From contig CM041776.1 of NCBI GenBank assembly GCA_023374045.1, positions 284,531,873 through 284,595,872 on the forward strand: a DNA stretch of 64,000 nt, in the 5' to 3' direction. The stretch is from Limonium bicolor (taxonomy: Eukaryota > Streptophyta > Magnoliopsida > Caryophyllales > Plumbaginaceae). The position numbers and the translations under genes were made by a program. The notes beneath the pieces are model-generated. The model was not told the origin of the DNA, did no database searches, and was given only the letters and a program-made list of their open reading frames with translations. Shown piece by piece: positions 34,084 to 45,870 of the stretch (positions are counted from its first letter, which is position 1; each line of letters starts with the position of its first letter).

Positions 34084-35900
34084 ATGCCGTTGTTTCAGCA
34101 TGCAGTAGGATAAGCTGATGCTGGCCAGACATGAGTGGGCGAACCTACACAGGGTGTTGGGATATCAACGTGCAACGAGAGGAGTTGACGCTGGTCACGC
34201 ATGTGTGCGTGAAATGGCATGGGTTGCCATACTTTCTTACGCGACGAGTAGGGTCGGCGTTAGTCATGCTGAGTAGCGTGAGAGGGCACTAGTGCTTAAG
34301 CGTTAGACCCAGGTGGGCTGATGCAACCGCACGCGGGTTGACGTGCAAAGGCACCAGTTGCCCAGTTCTTACACAAGGCCAGGTTAGGTTAGTGCAGTCC
34401 GCACAAGTTGGTGCGAGACACGGCAGTTAGTGCCAACTGAATTAAATAGAGAACCAAGTAAAGATGACCTAACTCTCATGAGGACTTTGCCGAGGTCGGC
34501 AAATGCTTTAATGGGAGGAGGGTTTGTCACGCACATTTTTGGGCAAGCAGCTTGGCAGTTGTGGCATGCCTTGTTGTTGGCCTTGTCTGGTTGTGTGTGA
34601 TGGAAATCTAAATTGGTATGCCTTGTGCAAGTGCCATGAACATGGTCCAACCTTTGGGGATGGGTCGAGGGTCGGGCCTAGGGGCCTGATGGCAAAGAAA
34701 CATGACCCTTGTTGTGCGCAGCCGATGCTGCGCGAGCCTTGCTGTGTGCCTTGTGGGCACAATGGTCCTGCGACCAGACCTTGTCTGTGGCGCCCGGTGC
34801 CTTGTGCTGCAGGGTGACGGTGCCTGGACACTGCCGCAAGCATCTAGTGCCCATTCGGACACTACCGCAGGCACCCAGTGCCCATCTGGACACTGTCCGC
34901 AGGCACCCTGCTGCAGACGATGTGAAATTAGCTCAAAACGTGTGGCACCTTGATAACTTTGCTGGACACCTAAGAAGGCCAAACGTTAACCTTGATTAAA
35001 AAGGGGTGTAGGCAAAGTTTCATAGCAATTAGAACTTGCATATGATGTTAGGTAATTTTTGAAGTGTCCCGTGACTATGCCGGGTTTTGGCTGCAAAGGG
35101 GCATGTCTGGGTCCAGTATGGCCTGAAAGGTACATTAACCTCTTTAGGGGGCTGGTTAGTTTCTGCCTGACTAGTCCCTAGGCAGCCTTACATGGTTGGG
35201 TCCTGGCTGGACACCTAAGTGCTGGAGGGCCTCAATGGCTATAGTTTACCCACGAATGGGGATGTCGGGACGCTTGGACTCCCTAATGGGGTGGGGCCCA
35301 TGCAGCCCACACCGGCGGCTAGGTGAACTAGTCGTGAGTCACCCCGGGCTTCTTGGAGAGCACCCGGTTAAACATGTGAGTGCCTAGAACATGTCTATTG
35401 ACATGTCCCACTATCTATAGCTGGGTTGGTGGGCTCCAACGGCTTCGGGGCCTTGCCCCCTCTGCCGGTGTCCCTGATATTGAGTTAGGCCAGCATGCGC
35501 TTGTCGTATGACTGGTTCCGCACTTGGGAAAGTGCGGGAGTGCGAGGGGCAACGCACTAAGTTGGGACTTGTGCCCGGCATGGCCAAAATGGTCCGGGTG
35601 GTGGTGAGTGCACTGCGTGGCCCACGCTAGTGTGTCCCTACTGAAGGTGCCTTGGCACTGGGGTTGCTTCACTAGGGAAGGTGTTCATTCAATGGAGTGC
35701 CCCACACATCCATACCTTCAGGCAAAGGGGTGTGAGGACGTGGGAACTCACTGAGGGGCGGTTCAAGACCACCACTGGACATGCTTGTGGCACAAGGGTT
35801 GGTTCGGTTAGACTGGTCGGGTCTCGACCCGACACCGATCATGAGTGTTGCTTGTTTGGTTGCCTTGATATCCCTTGATGCTTGTTGTGCGGGCTTGTTT
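34084..35900. other. Unexplained GC-rich block
   Basis: About 1.8 kb that is visibly far richer in G+C than the rest of the window. It is open in several frames on both strands, as GC-rich non-coding DNA often is. Part 34100-34350 has loose repeats around TGATGCTGGCC, TGACGCTGGTC and CGGCGTTAGTC. At 34826, 34857 and 34888 a 31-bp unit starting GGACACT occurs three times. GCTGGACACCTAAG occurs near 34960 and 35205. No protein family is recognised. It may be the LTR or spacer of an unidentified retroelement. Confidence 0.5.
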
Positions 35901-36661
35901 GATCAATAATTGATGCAGTTAATCAACTGAAACATGGGACTTTGTGAACAATTAATATCTTGTATGTCAAACTTTCTAAATTAAATTGTAGAAAGTTTGT
36001 TGTAACCCATACACACACTAGACTCATTAGTATTGGTAGCAAGTGAAAATTGTGCACATGCCATAAATCAAAGTCGGGTAATTATGTAATATTTGAAAAA
36101 ATAAAAGTAAAAGCAGAGTTGTAAAGAATAGAGAACATATATAGTTTTGTTTGTTTTGGTATGTGTCATTATTTGTGTGTTAATTTTTTCTGTTTTGTAG
36201 GTGACAATTTATATTGAAAATATATTATATATATGACTGAAACAAGATCCAAAAAAAGAGCTCCCTAATACATAAATATCATGGGGGGGGGGGGGTGTTT
36301 GATAACAACATTAATCACTTGTTTAACTCATAAATTAGCCCCACCAAATTACAACTAAAGTACACTTGTCTAACTACTATTGGCTAGAGCAACATTAATC
36401 ATAAAGCTTGAAAACAAAGTTTTATGGCTGAAAATCCGAACGGAACTTATGTTAGAGATATATGATGACCTATGAGGCACAATAACATATGTTTGACATT
36501 TCAATAATTTTGTTATGTCCTACAATTATGGTATAGACCTAGAGATTTGAAGCTGTGGGGTTACTCACAAATACAAATTTCTATTGTTAATTTTTTATGA
36601 AATTTATGGAGTCAGTCACACATAAAATATCTACCATTTTATAAAAAAACTAAACTAGAAA
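35901..36661. other. Non-coding AT-rich spacer
   Basis: Contains a G-homopolymer of 12 near 36282 and no supported gene. Confidence 0.4.
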
Positions 36662-37619
36662 CACTAGTGGAAAAAAAAGAATAAATGACGCCTAATAATT
36701 TATAGTTAATAGACTGACCGTAATTTAACTGGAGGACCGGAGATAAGTAATCATAGTTTTTATATAAACTGTCATTTGTAGTGGGCCGGGGATGAAAAAC
36801 GGGTAACATCAACAACCTTTAGATTACGGTTATATGCAGATTCGTAATCCAAAGGTTGCCGCAAGGCTTTAGATTACAGTTCTTCTATAAACCGTAATTT
36901 AACATCCGTTGACCTACGTGAGTTGACTCATTAGACAACGTCGTTCTACAGGTCCGTATCCGAGCACGTGCTAATGCACATTGACTACGCCGTTTAGTCA
37001 AGAGGCGGGATCTTTTAATTACGGTTTTCTTACAGAACCGTAATTAAAAGTCTGATGGTATTAATATTGAGCATGTTTTTTCTAGACTTAAAAGTTTTTG
37101 TACCCATGCTACCCGAGTCGATTGGACATCTTTCACAACTTCCCGCGCATGCTCTTTATTTTCCTTTTGTTGTCAAGTTGTAACTTTTCTTACGTAAACT
37201 CACTATACCCCGAAACTCTCTCTGCCTCATGCCGACTGGTAAGCTTCTTCCTCTCTTCTCCCTCCTTTTTCTTTGCTTCTAATCTTTCATTCTGATGAAG
37301 ATTTCCACCGCGCAGATTAACACTTGCCTTCCATAATCTCAACAACACTATTCATTGACAAACATGTACCGTAGGACGAACAATGTAAACTCTTTGGTTT
37401 TTTTAAATTTGTAGCGTGGATGTGTTGTATGAGTAGTATTAAACCATGCATGTTTTGAATGCATGCAAACTGATTGATGTTCATATGTGATTTCATATGT
37501 ATGAGGTTATTTGACCATCTATATAGTCGATGAGTAGGATTTCCAATTCTTGTGCTAATATCAGTTTAATTTAACATTCATTTGATTATTTCAGTTCCTA
37601 ATAATGAACAGATATAGTT

Positions 37620-38294
37620 TTTTTTGATAATTAGGCATAAGCCATTTATTAAATAATCCTGGAGAACCAGGTGAATGGGTTGTGCTCGGGCCTCAATAAA
37701 ACCTCCCTGAGATAAAACCTAGTGGGAAAAAATTATAGGGAGGAAAAAGAGTACCCATCACATCCAATTACAAACCTACAATTCATTTAGATAAAAAAAA
37801 AGACGGAACAACAACTAGCAAGCAACAGTCGGTGCATACATCATGCAATCTCACGACTCACCCATAGCCTTACCAAGGTAGGGCACACCCAACCTAATAT
37901 AAGTAATCTCTTAGAGATACCATTCCTACAGATGTATTACATGACAGAGGGAAAATCTTTCCACCAAATCTTCATCCATCGCCATACCCCAAGCTTAATC
38001 TGCATCACGACACGCTCGACATTGCATGTCTCTCCTCAAAAAATCACATCGTTCTGATGCAGCCACATGTAGTATACTCCATAGCAAAAAAGTAGATTTC
38101 CAAATTCGCTTTGCTTTGCTCGTTAAGGGAATCGAGAACCAATCATTGTATATATCACTTACCCCTTCCTTGAAGACAAACGAAACATTCCACCAATTTA
38201 GAACAAGCTCCCAAGTCCTTTTTATCTCCAGGCAATGGAACAACACATGCTCCACACTCTCCATTACTCTATTGCACCATGGGCACATACTTAG
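37620..38294 (-). mobile_element. 5'-truncated LINE insertion
   Basis: An 11-bp duplication CAGATATAGTT flanks the insert (37609-37619 and 38295-38305). The left edge has a T run, the poly(A) tail seen from the other strand. The minus strand starts directly with MCPWCNRVMESVEHVLFHC, the zinc-binding C-terminus (zf-RVT) of LINE ORF2, and is open from 38288 to 37995. The 3' UTR (AATAAAACCTCCCTGAG, GAGGAAAAAGAGTACCCAT) is shared with the LINE remnant at 12445-13510. Truncation at the 5' end is typical of LINE integration. Confidence 0.88.
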
Positions 38295-38492
38295 CAGATA
38301 TAGTTGGTTGACTTATCTCTATATAACCTGTTGTTATATATGAGCATATCTCCTCTGTTTTGCTTTCTTATTTTGTTCTGCTACATACCGTATTTCCAAC
38401 AATGTATTTACTTACAAACTCTTTTTTCATCTTGAAATTGTTATATATAGAGTCAGTTGACTCCGAAGGAAGATTCCATTAGCATAGAGGCG

Positions 38493-38924
38493 ATGCCTAG
38501 TTCAGTGTCACCTGATAAAAAAAAGAGTATGGGTGAAAGGTAATGCACGTGTCCTTGTTTTTCTTGATGTTTTCTTTTTCTTAATCTTTATGATTTGCTA
38601 ATGTGTCTTTATCATAACATTTTCTCTCTATTTGATTTATATAGCAGGAAACGGTGGGATGATGACACACCGGTGTTGAAATTTTACATCCTGCATGAGC
38701 TCACCACGTCTCCGTCAACGGAGAAGTTGTGCATGAAAATGATGGATGTGTTCGACCTTGAATATTCAAGGTCTCCACCCACATTTTATATTGGTGAGGG
38801 TAGGACTATACCCACACTTACCGGTGATTGTTGTCACCACAATCCCTTGAAACACGTAAAGAAGAATCTCCCAGAGTCTCCCTTCCCACCGGATGCGTCC
38901 TCGTTGAACCCCTATGAGAGATAG
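38493..38924 (+). CDS. Unknown two-exon ORF, about 107 residues
   Basis: Not a family I recognise. Exon 38457-38539 is open throughout and includes an ATG at 38493 (MPSSVSPDKKKSMGER). It joins through GT at 38540 and AG at 38647 to exon 38648-38924 without changing frame (KRWDDDTPVLKFYILHEL). The protein is rich in Lys, Pro and Asp/Glu and ends SSLNPYER. An upstream coding exon is possible because exon 1 is open to an acceptor-like GTCAG at 38456. It lies between CACTA-like subterminal repeats and just after a LINE, so it may be a transposon-encoded or captured gene fragment. Confidence 0.4.
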
Positions 38925-39656
38925 AGGAAGATCAAGCTGGAAGAAGAAATCAAACGGTGAGAGAGAGTACTAGCGAATGCTGATTCTGATGCTGATTTTG
39001 AAACAAGCTCTAACGAAGCTTCGTCAGTTTGATAGTTTTGAAGTTTTCTTAAAGATATTTAGAATTTGCTATTTAAGTTGTTAGTCTTTGGGTTTTGGTT
39101 ACTGGATATTTTGTTGTGGTTTTAGACATCGTGATTTCTGTTGCTGGGATTTGGATTAAGCGTATCTAAATATTTTGTGTTATTATACTTGAACTTATTG
39201 CACTTTAATTTTCCATCAAAAATATATCTTTTGAAGCTGCTTCTGTTATGTTATTATGCAATTTAGTCTACTATTGCAACAGGTTTGTGTTTTATTTTGA
39301 AAAAAAAGAAAAGAGAAAACTTTAGATTATGGTTCCAATAGAAACTGTAAACTAAAATCTTACTAGTGTGCGCCAATTTAGCTTTAGACTACGGTTCCGG
39401 TCTAAAACGTAATCTAAAACATGGTTTTAAATTACGATTCTTCTCTAGGCTCGCGTCTGCCTAAGGCTATCGATTACGATTTTAAACTGTAGTTAAAACC
39501 TTTAGGAAATAGATGACACATATGTAAATTATGATTCATCAAGCTATTTAACCAATAACCATCATATTTACTTTCTGTATAAAATTACTATAATTAATTT
39601 TTTTCATAAAATTCATGATTCACATGACAGTATGACACATGTGAACAAAAGACATA

Positions 39657-40594
39657 GGATGCGTTCGCCACCACATTTTATGCGTATTTTTTGACAGCAT
39701 AAATATACAGCATATGCTCTTTTGGACTCCTTTATTTGTTTTTGTTGTTCGCCTAAGACAGCATAAATGTCAGCATAAATGCCCGCAGCAAATGTTACTT
39801 TTTCGTTTTCGTGCTTTCACTCCCGTTTCTTTACTCACTTCATAATGCAATTACTGTGACTATTGATTTTTAAAAAAATTTACAAGTTACTTTATTTATT
39901 ACAAATTACATAATGCTTTAAATAATTTATAAAAAATAGTACTACATCTTTAGCCAAATTTACAAAAAATCACATTTATAATACAAATCTATAATATATT
40001 ATTTGTAATACCACATAGATTAATAAAATTAAAAAAATGAATAAATATACACACTTGTTGATATATAAATTAAAATATTAAAATAGTATAGAAATATGAA
40101 TGCATATAAATTTATTAACATACAAAGTTACAAAAATATTATATATTATTAAAAGTTATAATTTCACTAAATAAATTAACATTATCAGAAAATTTGAAAC
40201 GTTTTTTCTCTTTTTTTACTCTTTTATATTTGTAAGAATTATAAAATTTAGATAATAAAAATATATTGTTTAGGAGTTACAAGTTTTGCTTAAATAATAG
40301 AAATAAAAATTTTATTGTTTGTGAATTTTTTTATTTATATTTACTAACAAAATAAAGTTACGTAGTGTAATATAATAAATTATAATTGTAATACGAAAAT
40401 GGTAAACGCACTACATATAACCAACTTAACCAAACATGCTGCATATATATTGCACTGCCAAACAACAGTTTTCAAAACAGCTGCATTTATGCCAGCACAT
40501 TCCTGCCAGCAAATATGCTACATTTATGTCAGTGCATTCCTGTTGCCAAATATGCTGCATTTATGCTGCCAAAACAGCCATGCCGAACAGAACC
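39657..40594. mobile_element. MITE-like element with GCATAAATG subterminal repeats
   Basis: The left part starts GGATGCGTTCGCCACCA. The right end, reversed, reads GGTTCTGTTCGGCATGG. Both sides contain several copies of AGCATAAATGCAGCA-like phrases pointing inward, around a very AT-rich core. ATA flanks both ends, but a 3-bp match is weak evidence. The family is undetermined, and the small + ORF at 40399-40650 is a by-product of the repeats. Confidence 0.5.
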
Positions 40595-42403
40595 ATACTC
40601 ACTCAGTTCTAAATTCACCGTCTTGTTTACTGTTTGGACATGTGGTTTGACTTTAATATTTAATATATAAGATAAAATAATTTAAAATTTGTAGATTTCT
40701 TACATTAAAATTTAGTTTTATGAAATGTGAAAAATAGTGTCTCAGGTCATTTGAGAGGGAGAAGTTCTATGTGTCTTTTCCGGCCACCTTTCGCTTCATT
40801 TGATGTTGATATTGAGTAAGTTGCAGACGATCGATCGACCTAGGTAATACTCCATATTACCAAAATGAAGTGATTGAAAAAGAGGTAATACGGAAAAGAA
40901 GGATGGGCTGATGGCAGTCGCATTCATGGCCGCCTCACTATTGTCCGGAAATGGAGAATCTGTGTCAGTGACGGGTTAACTGAGTCACATTGATTAACAA
41001 CAACGCAGTTCACGGAGTCACTGCACTACTTGGTTAGATTTTTGATTGAGAGTGGGGTCTTTGTGGGGACAGTGTTTAAAAGTTGATTGGTTGAAAAGAT
41101 GTAATAATTTACCTCAATGGATTTTCATTGGTACACACAGTGATTGGGCAACCTATATATATCATATCATATGGCGAAGGAATTGGCATATGCTTTTGAA
41201 TTATATCCCGCTTCCACTTGCTGGGTGGTAGCTAGAATCCAAGGGAAGGTGGAAAATAAACATGCGGACATTTCAACATTATTGAGTTTTTGATATTCGT
41301 GTTATATCAATATTTTTTTAAAAAATTATATAAGATAATATTAAGTTTTTATTTATTTCATTAGATAACATTCTGTCACGTATTTTATTAATTTTTTTAT
41401 TAATATCTCTAGAAAAAAAAAGATTAAAACTAAATAATTCTATTATTAATTAAACTAAGATAATATCTAATCGAATTAATGTATATGGGGATGAAATTTC
41501 ATATAAAGTTAAAAGGGAAAGCACATCAGAAAAGAAAAGAAAACGAAAAGGAGGGGAGCACGACTACATAATAGTAAGCTTATTTCACTCTCATGCTATG
41601 ATATGAGGTGTGCAGTAAATCTGTCCCCCACCACCAGCTGCTCTCTGCACTTATCCAGATTAAGAAAAGCTAGCAATTTGTGATAAGAAAGCAAGGAGGA
41701 AAATATCACCTAATCATGCACAAGATATCTGTAAGTATGTATAGTCTACACATGCGTGTATAATAGTCCACATTATTATATATGGATGAAATAAAGGAAG
41801 GGGAAAAAAAATCAAACACTTGATGTGATATGTGGTGACCGTAATGCATGTCGTCCTAGCTATATTTATAATGGTGAGATGTACTAATATATGGGGTATG
41901 GGCTCTAACAGTAAACATGATTCACTGTACGAGCACAACTTGCTTCTTAGATTATAGCTTGTTCCGTATCTTAAAGCTGTTTTACAACTATTGTAAAGAC
42001 AAACATAGCTACGTACGTACTATAAATTATATACCAATATGTGTGTGGTTATTACGGTATCCATAATGCGTTTGTACGTATGGAAGATGATATTATTAAT
42101 AATATCTTTTAATCTTTTTGACGTAAATAATAGTATTTTTTAATAATGATTCGATGATCCTAGCTAATTCATCAAGCACAATGTTTCCATACACTATATC
42201 AATCTAGTTAGCTAGCAAGTACTGAATTGAATGGAGAAGAAACAGGATAGATTAGGGGGGTATGTATCCCGGCCCCATCTGCATGCGTACTGATATGGAC
42301 AGTACTAACTTGTTCCACCGTCACATACAGCCACTGCACATATGTTTGTATTTTGATGACACTCATAGCTTTCAACTAGATATTTCCAATATAAAACAAT
42401 TTG
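40595..42403. other. Non-coding region between the MITE and the foldback elements
   Basis: No supported gene on either strand. Short ORFs at 41046-41231 and 41714-41938 are in AT-rich sequence without domains. Nothing resembling a known plant microRNA was recognised. Confidence 0.4.
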
Positions 42404-43714
42404 GGAAATTTCACGATATACCCCGAGGTTTGAATGAATTTTACGAGATACCCTGAGATTTCATTTTTATTACGAGATACCCCTGAGGTTTCATTTTTTT
42501 TACGATATACCCCTGAGGTTTCACTTTCATTACGATATACCCCCGAGGTTTCAATTTTATACGAGATGCCCCTCAGTTCAGATTCTGATATATTATATTT
42601 TTCATATCTAGATTTTACCCACGCACCATATACCCCGCAATAACCTCACGGGTTTATGGTCAAAATTTTTAAAATGTAAAATATGAACAAAATGCACATA
42701 AAAATTAAAGATCAATTAAAATTTTAATTCAATTTAATAAATATTAATAAAAGTATAAAAAATTAGAATAAAAAAATTTAAAATAAATAGAAATCACTAA
42801 ACAACAAAAAAATAATCTATTTAAAAAACTTATATTGTTACATAATTTAAACGGTGGCTTAAAATCATAAATTTTTTATAACAATTATATTAAACGCAAG
42901 AAATTATAAATATTTTTATTATTTATAGATATAGTTTATTAACAAATATATTATTTGATATCAATAATCACAAGAGAAATGATTATATTTTATGATTTTA
43001 AGCCACCGCCATAATAGTATCTATAAAAGCCATAAAATAATGATTTCAAGAGTTTATTTTTCTAATTTATAATAATGATTTTTGATATCAAATATATAAT
43101 CATTTCTTTTGTGATTATAGTATAAAAACCATAAAATATAACCATTTCTCTTGATATCAAATAATATATTCGTTAATAAACTCTTACTATAATTGATAAA
43201 ACTATTTCTTATATTTAATATAATTGTTATAAAAATTTTATGATTTTAAGTCACCGTTTAAATTATGTAACAATATAAGTTTTTTAAATAGATTATTTTT
43301 TAGTTGTTTAGTCATTTCTATTTATTTTAGATTTTTATGATTCTATTTTTTTTATTTTTTTATACTTTTATTAATGTTTTTTAAATTGAATTAAATTTTA
43401 ATTGATCTTTAATTTTTATGTGCATTTTGTTCATATTTCACATTTTTAAAAATTTGACCATAAACCCGTGAGGTTATTGCGGGGTATATGGTGCGTGGGT
43501 AAAATGTGGATATGAAAAATATAATATCAGAATATGAACTGAGGGGCATCTCGTATAAAATTGAAACCTCGGGGGTATATCGTAATGAAAGTGAAACCTC
43601 AGGGGTATATCGTAAAAAAAATGAAACCTCAGGGGTATCTCGTAATAAAAATGAAACCTCAGGGGTATCTCGTATAATTCGCTCAAACCTCGGGGGTATA
43701 TCGTGAAATTTTCC
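42404..43714. repeat. Giant inverted-repeat (foldback) element, copy 1
   Basis: The ends are inverted copies (GGAAATTTCACGATATACCC and its reverse, GGAAAATTTCACGATATACC). Each arm is about 500 bp. The outer 180 bp of each arm consist of five to six tandem copies of a 30-bp unit of the type AGGGGTATCTCGTAATGAAA followed by AATGAAACCTC. The inner part (GTTATTGCGGGGTATATGGT, then a long AT-rich tract) is also mirrored around a loop at about 42.9-43.2 kb. ORFs on it are artefacts of the 30-bp unit. There is no transposase and no clear target duplication. Confidence 0.9.
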
Positions 43715-44643
43715 TTATATTTTTCATATCCTTATTTTACCCTCGCACCATAAGCCCCGCAACATGGATTTATGGTCAAACTTTTAAAAATTTAAAATAT
43801 GAACAAAATGCACAGAAAAATTAAAGATCAATTAAAATTTTAATTCAATTTTAAAAAACATAAATAAAAGTATAAAAACAAATTTAAAAAATTAGAATCA
43901 TGAAGGTTTAAAATAAATAGAAATGACCAAACAACAAAAAAATAATCTATTTAAAAAACTTATATTGTTACATAATTTAAAAAATATTATAGCAATTATA
44001 TTTAAAGAACAAAAAAATGATTTTTATACTTGATTTTTCATTATTTCTATGTACTATATGAAATTGTTGCTTTTAATATTCTTGTTATACTTTTTATAAT
44101 TTTAATACATATCTAGGTAACTCCTTAACAAGTTATGTTTATTTTTCAAAATAATTTACTTTTTATTTTTTAGTCATTTCTATTTATTAATTTTATGTAA
44201 CAATATAAGTTTTTTAAATAGATTATTTTTTTGTTGGTTAGTCATTTCTATTTATTTTAAACCTTTCATGATTCTATTTTTTAATTTGTTTTTATACTTT
44301 TATTTATGTTTTTTAAATTGTAATAAAAATTTTAATTGATCTTTAATTTTTATGTGCATTTTGTTCGTATTTTAAATTTTTAAAAAATTTGACTATAAAC
44401 CCGTGTTACCGGGCATATGGTGCGAGGGTAAAATGAGAATATGACAAATATAATATATCCGAATCTGAACTGAGGGGCATCTCGTAATAAAATTGAAACC
44501 TCAGGGGTATATCGTAATGAAAATGAAACCTCAGGGGTATAACGTAAAAAAATGAAACCTCGGGGGTATCTCGTTATGAAAATGAAACCTCGGGGGTATC
44601 TCGTAAAATTCGCTCAAACCTCAGGGGTATATCGTGAAATTTC
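43715..44643. repeat. Foldback element, copy 2, lacking the outer part of one arm
   Basis: Directly abuts copy 1. The left side begins at the inner arm (TATATTTTTCATATCC) without any 30-bp units. The right arm is complete, with five units and the terminus GTATATCGTGAAATTTCC. Either the left outer repeats were lost by recombination with copy 1 or the copy inserted next to it. Confidence 0.8.
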
Positions 44644-44749
44644 CCTATTATTTTTGAAAAAGTAGTGGATTATATGATATTAAGAAACAAGTGTTATCCG
44701 GAATTCATGAACCCATATATTATATACATAGGACATGGTTAGCAATACA

Positions 44750-45856
44750 ATACGCTGAGTGTTAGTTTCCTTAAAAATATAAAACTATAAAATCTCATGG
44801 AAGTGATTTAGATCTGCTAAAATTTGATTCAAAATTTGTGTTATGGATGGTAGCAACGATGTGGTCCCACCTGTTTGTAGATATTGAACCATGGATTTGC
44901 AACCAGTTAGCACTTTGAAGAATCTCAATCCTGATGAAAAGGCCAAATTCAGTGCAGCTTCTATTGCAGATGCTTCCGCATCAGCAATAATAGTACATCC
45001 CCGATATCCATCGTGGCCGACATGAAGTTGTTGGGTTTGTGAACGAGCCACCCATGCGATGCCTACTCTGTCTTATGAGTCAATGCTAGCATCTACGGAT
45101 ATTTCTGTCATATGTTGTGGCCGCTGAAGCCTACGTGGAAGTAGTTAGCTGAAAAAAGCTGTCAGCTTGGCACCATCCTTGTTCAAAATCTCTCACTCGG
45201 CCATGTGAGACTTGACAACGTGCGAACCATATTTTCCAAAGAAAACTCAGATAAGTGGCTACCTTGGACTTCGATTGCGTTAAACGAATGGAAAAACCAA
45301 TCCTACAGAGCTTGATCTATGTGGATATTGATAGGTAAAGAGAACCCAAACCGTTCCCAGAGTGGTTGAACAACAGGGCATTGATATAAGGTATGCAGCA
45401 TAGTTTCATGGCAGTCGCAAAAATAGCACCCTGTTCACATTGCACTTTAATCTTGTCCTGAATAACCTTTTTGCATGCAATCTTAGTATGGAGAATTTTT
45501 CAGCCCAAAAGCTTTATCTGTGGTGGAATATCCAATGCGCAGATCGGATTGAAAATCTTACGATTGGATGTGTCATGTGATGTAGTGGGGGTAGAAGTGT
45601 ACCTCATAAACATAGCTGCATAATATACTGAAGATACTGTGAATTTTGTGATTTGGAAAAGACCCCATTACCAGTGATCAGCTGTGGGAGATGAAGCAGA
45701 ATTCGAGGGTTGCAGCGAAATATGAAGGATATGCTCTGTCAGACGCATCACACCACTGTTGTAGCAAATTAGTATTCCAACAGTTTTGCAATGTAATAAG
45801 AGTGGCAACGGAAGAAAACTGGTGGACCAATGGTGGGAGTTTCCAAGGAAAAAGTC
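44750..45856 (-). pseudogene. LINE ORF2 C-terminal half (zf-RVT and RNase H)
   Basis: Several frames must be combined. DIPPQIKLLG and KILHTKIACKKVIQDKIKVQ give the zf-RVT region. The last open frame, 45051-44785, has GYRGCTIIADAEASAIEAAL and VLTGCKSMVQYLQTGG, the RNase H-like tail. In VLTGCKS the Asp of the usual TDCKS is replaced by Gly. Stops and frame changes show it is dead. Confidence 0.7.
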
Positions 45857-45870
45857 CCCCCCCCCCCCCC

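Larger units (their letters stand above)
36662..39520. mobile_element. Candidate CACTA-like element
   Basis: The left end reads CACTAGTGGAAAAAAAAG at 36662, a good CACTA terminus. Inside it, 36700-37060 carries repeated phrases such as GATTACGGTT, AACCGTAATTTAA and GGTTTTCTTACAGAACCG in both orientations. A second cluster at 39310-39520 (TTTAGACTACGGTTCC, AATTACGATTCTTC) would be the opposite subterminal region, but a right terminus could not be fixed. The interior holds a LINE insertion and a small two-exon ORF. No CACTA transposase domain was recognised. Confidence 0.5.

Noticed and set aside
34384..35878. Many overlapping ORFs of 60-124 codons on both strands in the GC-rich block
   Set aside because: They are open in up to four frames at once, have no domain signature and follow from high G+C with few stop codons.
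39361..39368. TACTAGTG as the right end of the CACTA-like element
   Set aside because: Subterminal-type repeats continue beyond it to about 39520, so it is probably a chance match.
45857..45870. Run of 14 C as a possible structured or regulatory element
   Set aside because: It coincides with the junction of the two LINE halves and is better seen as an integration or slippage product; exact length is unreliable.
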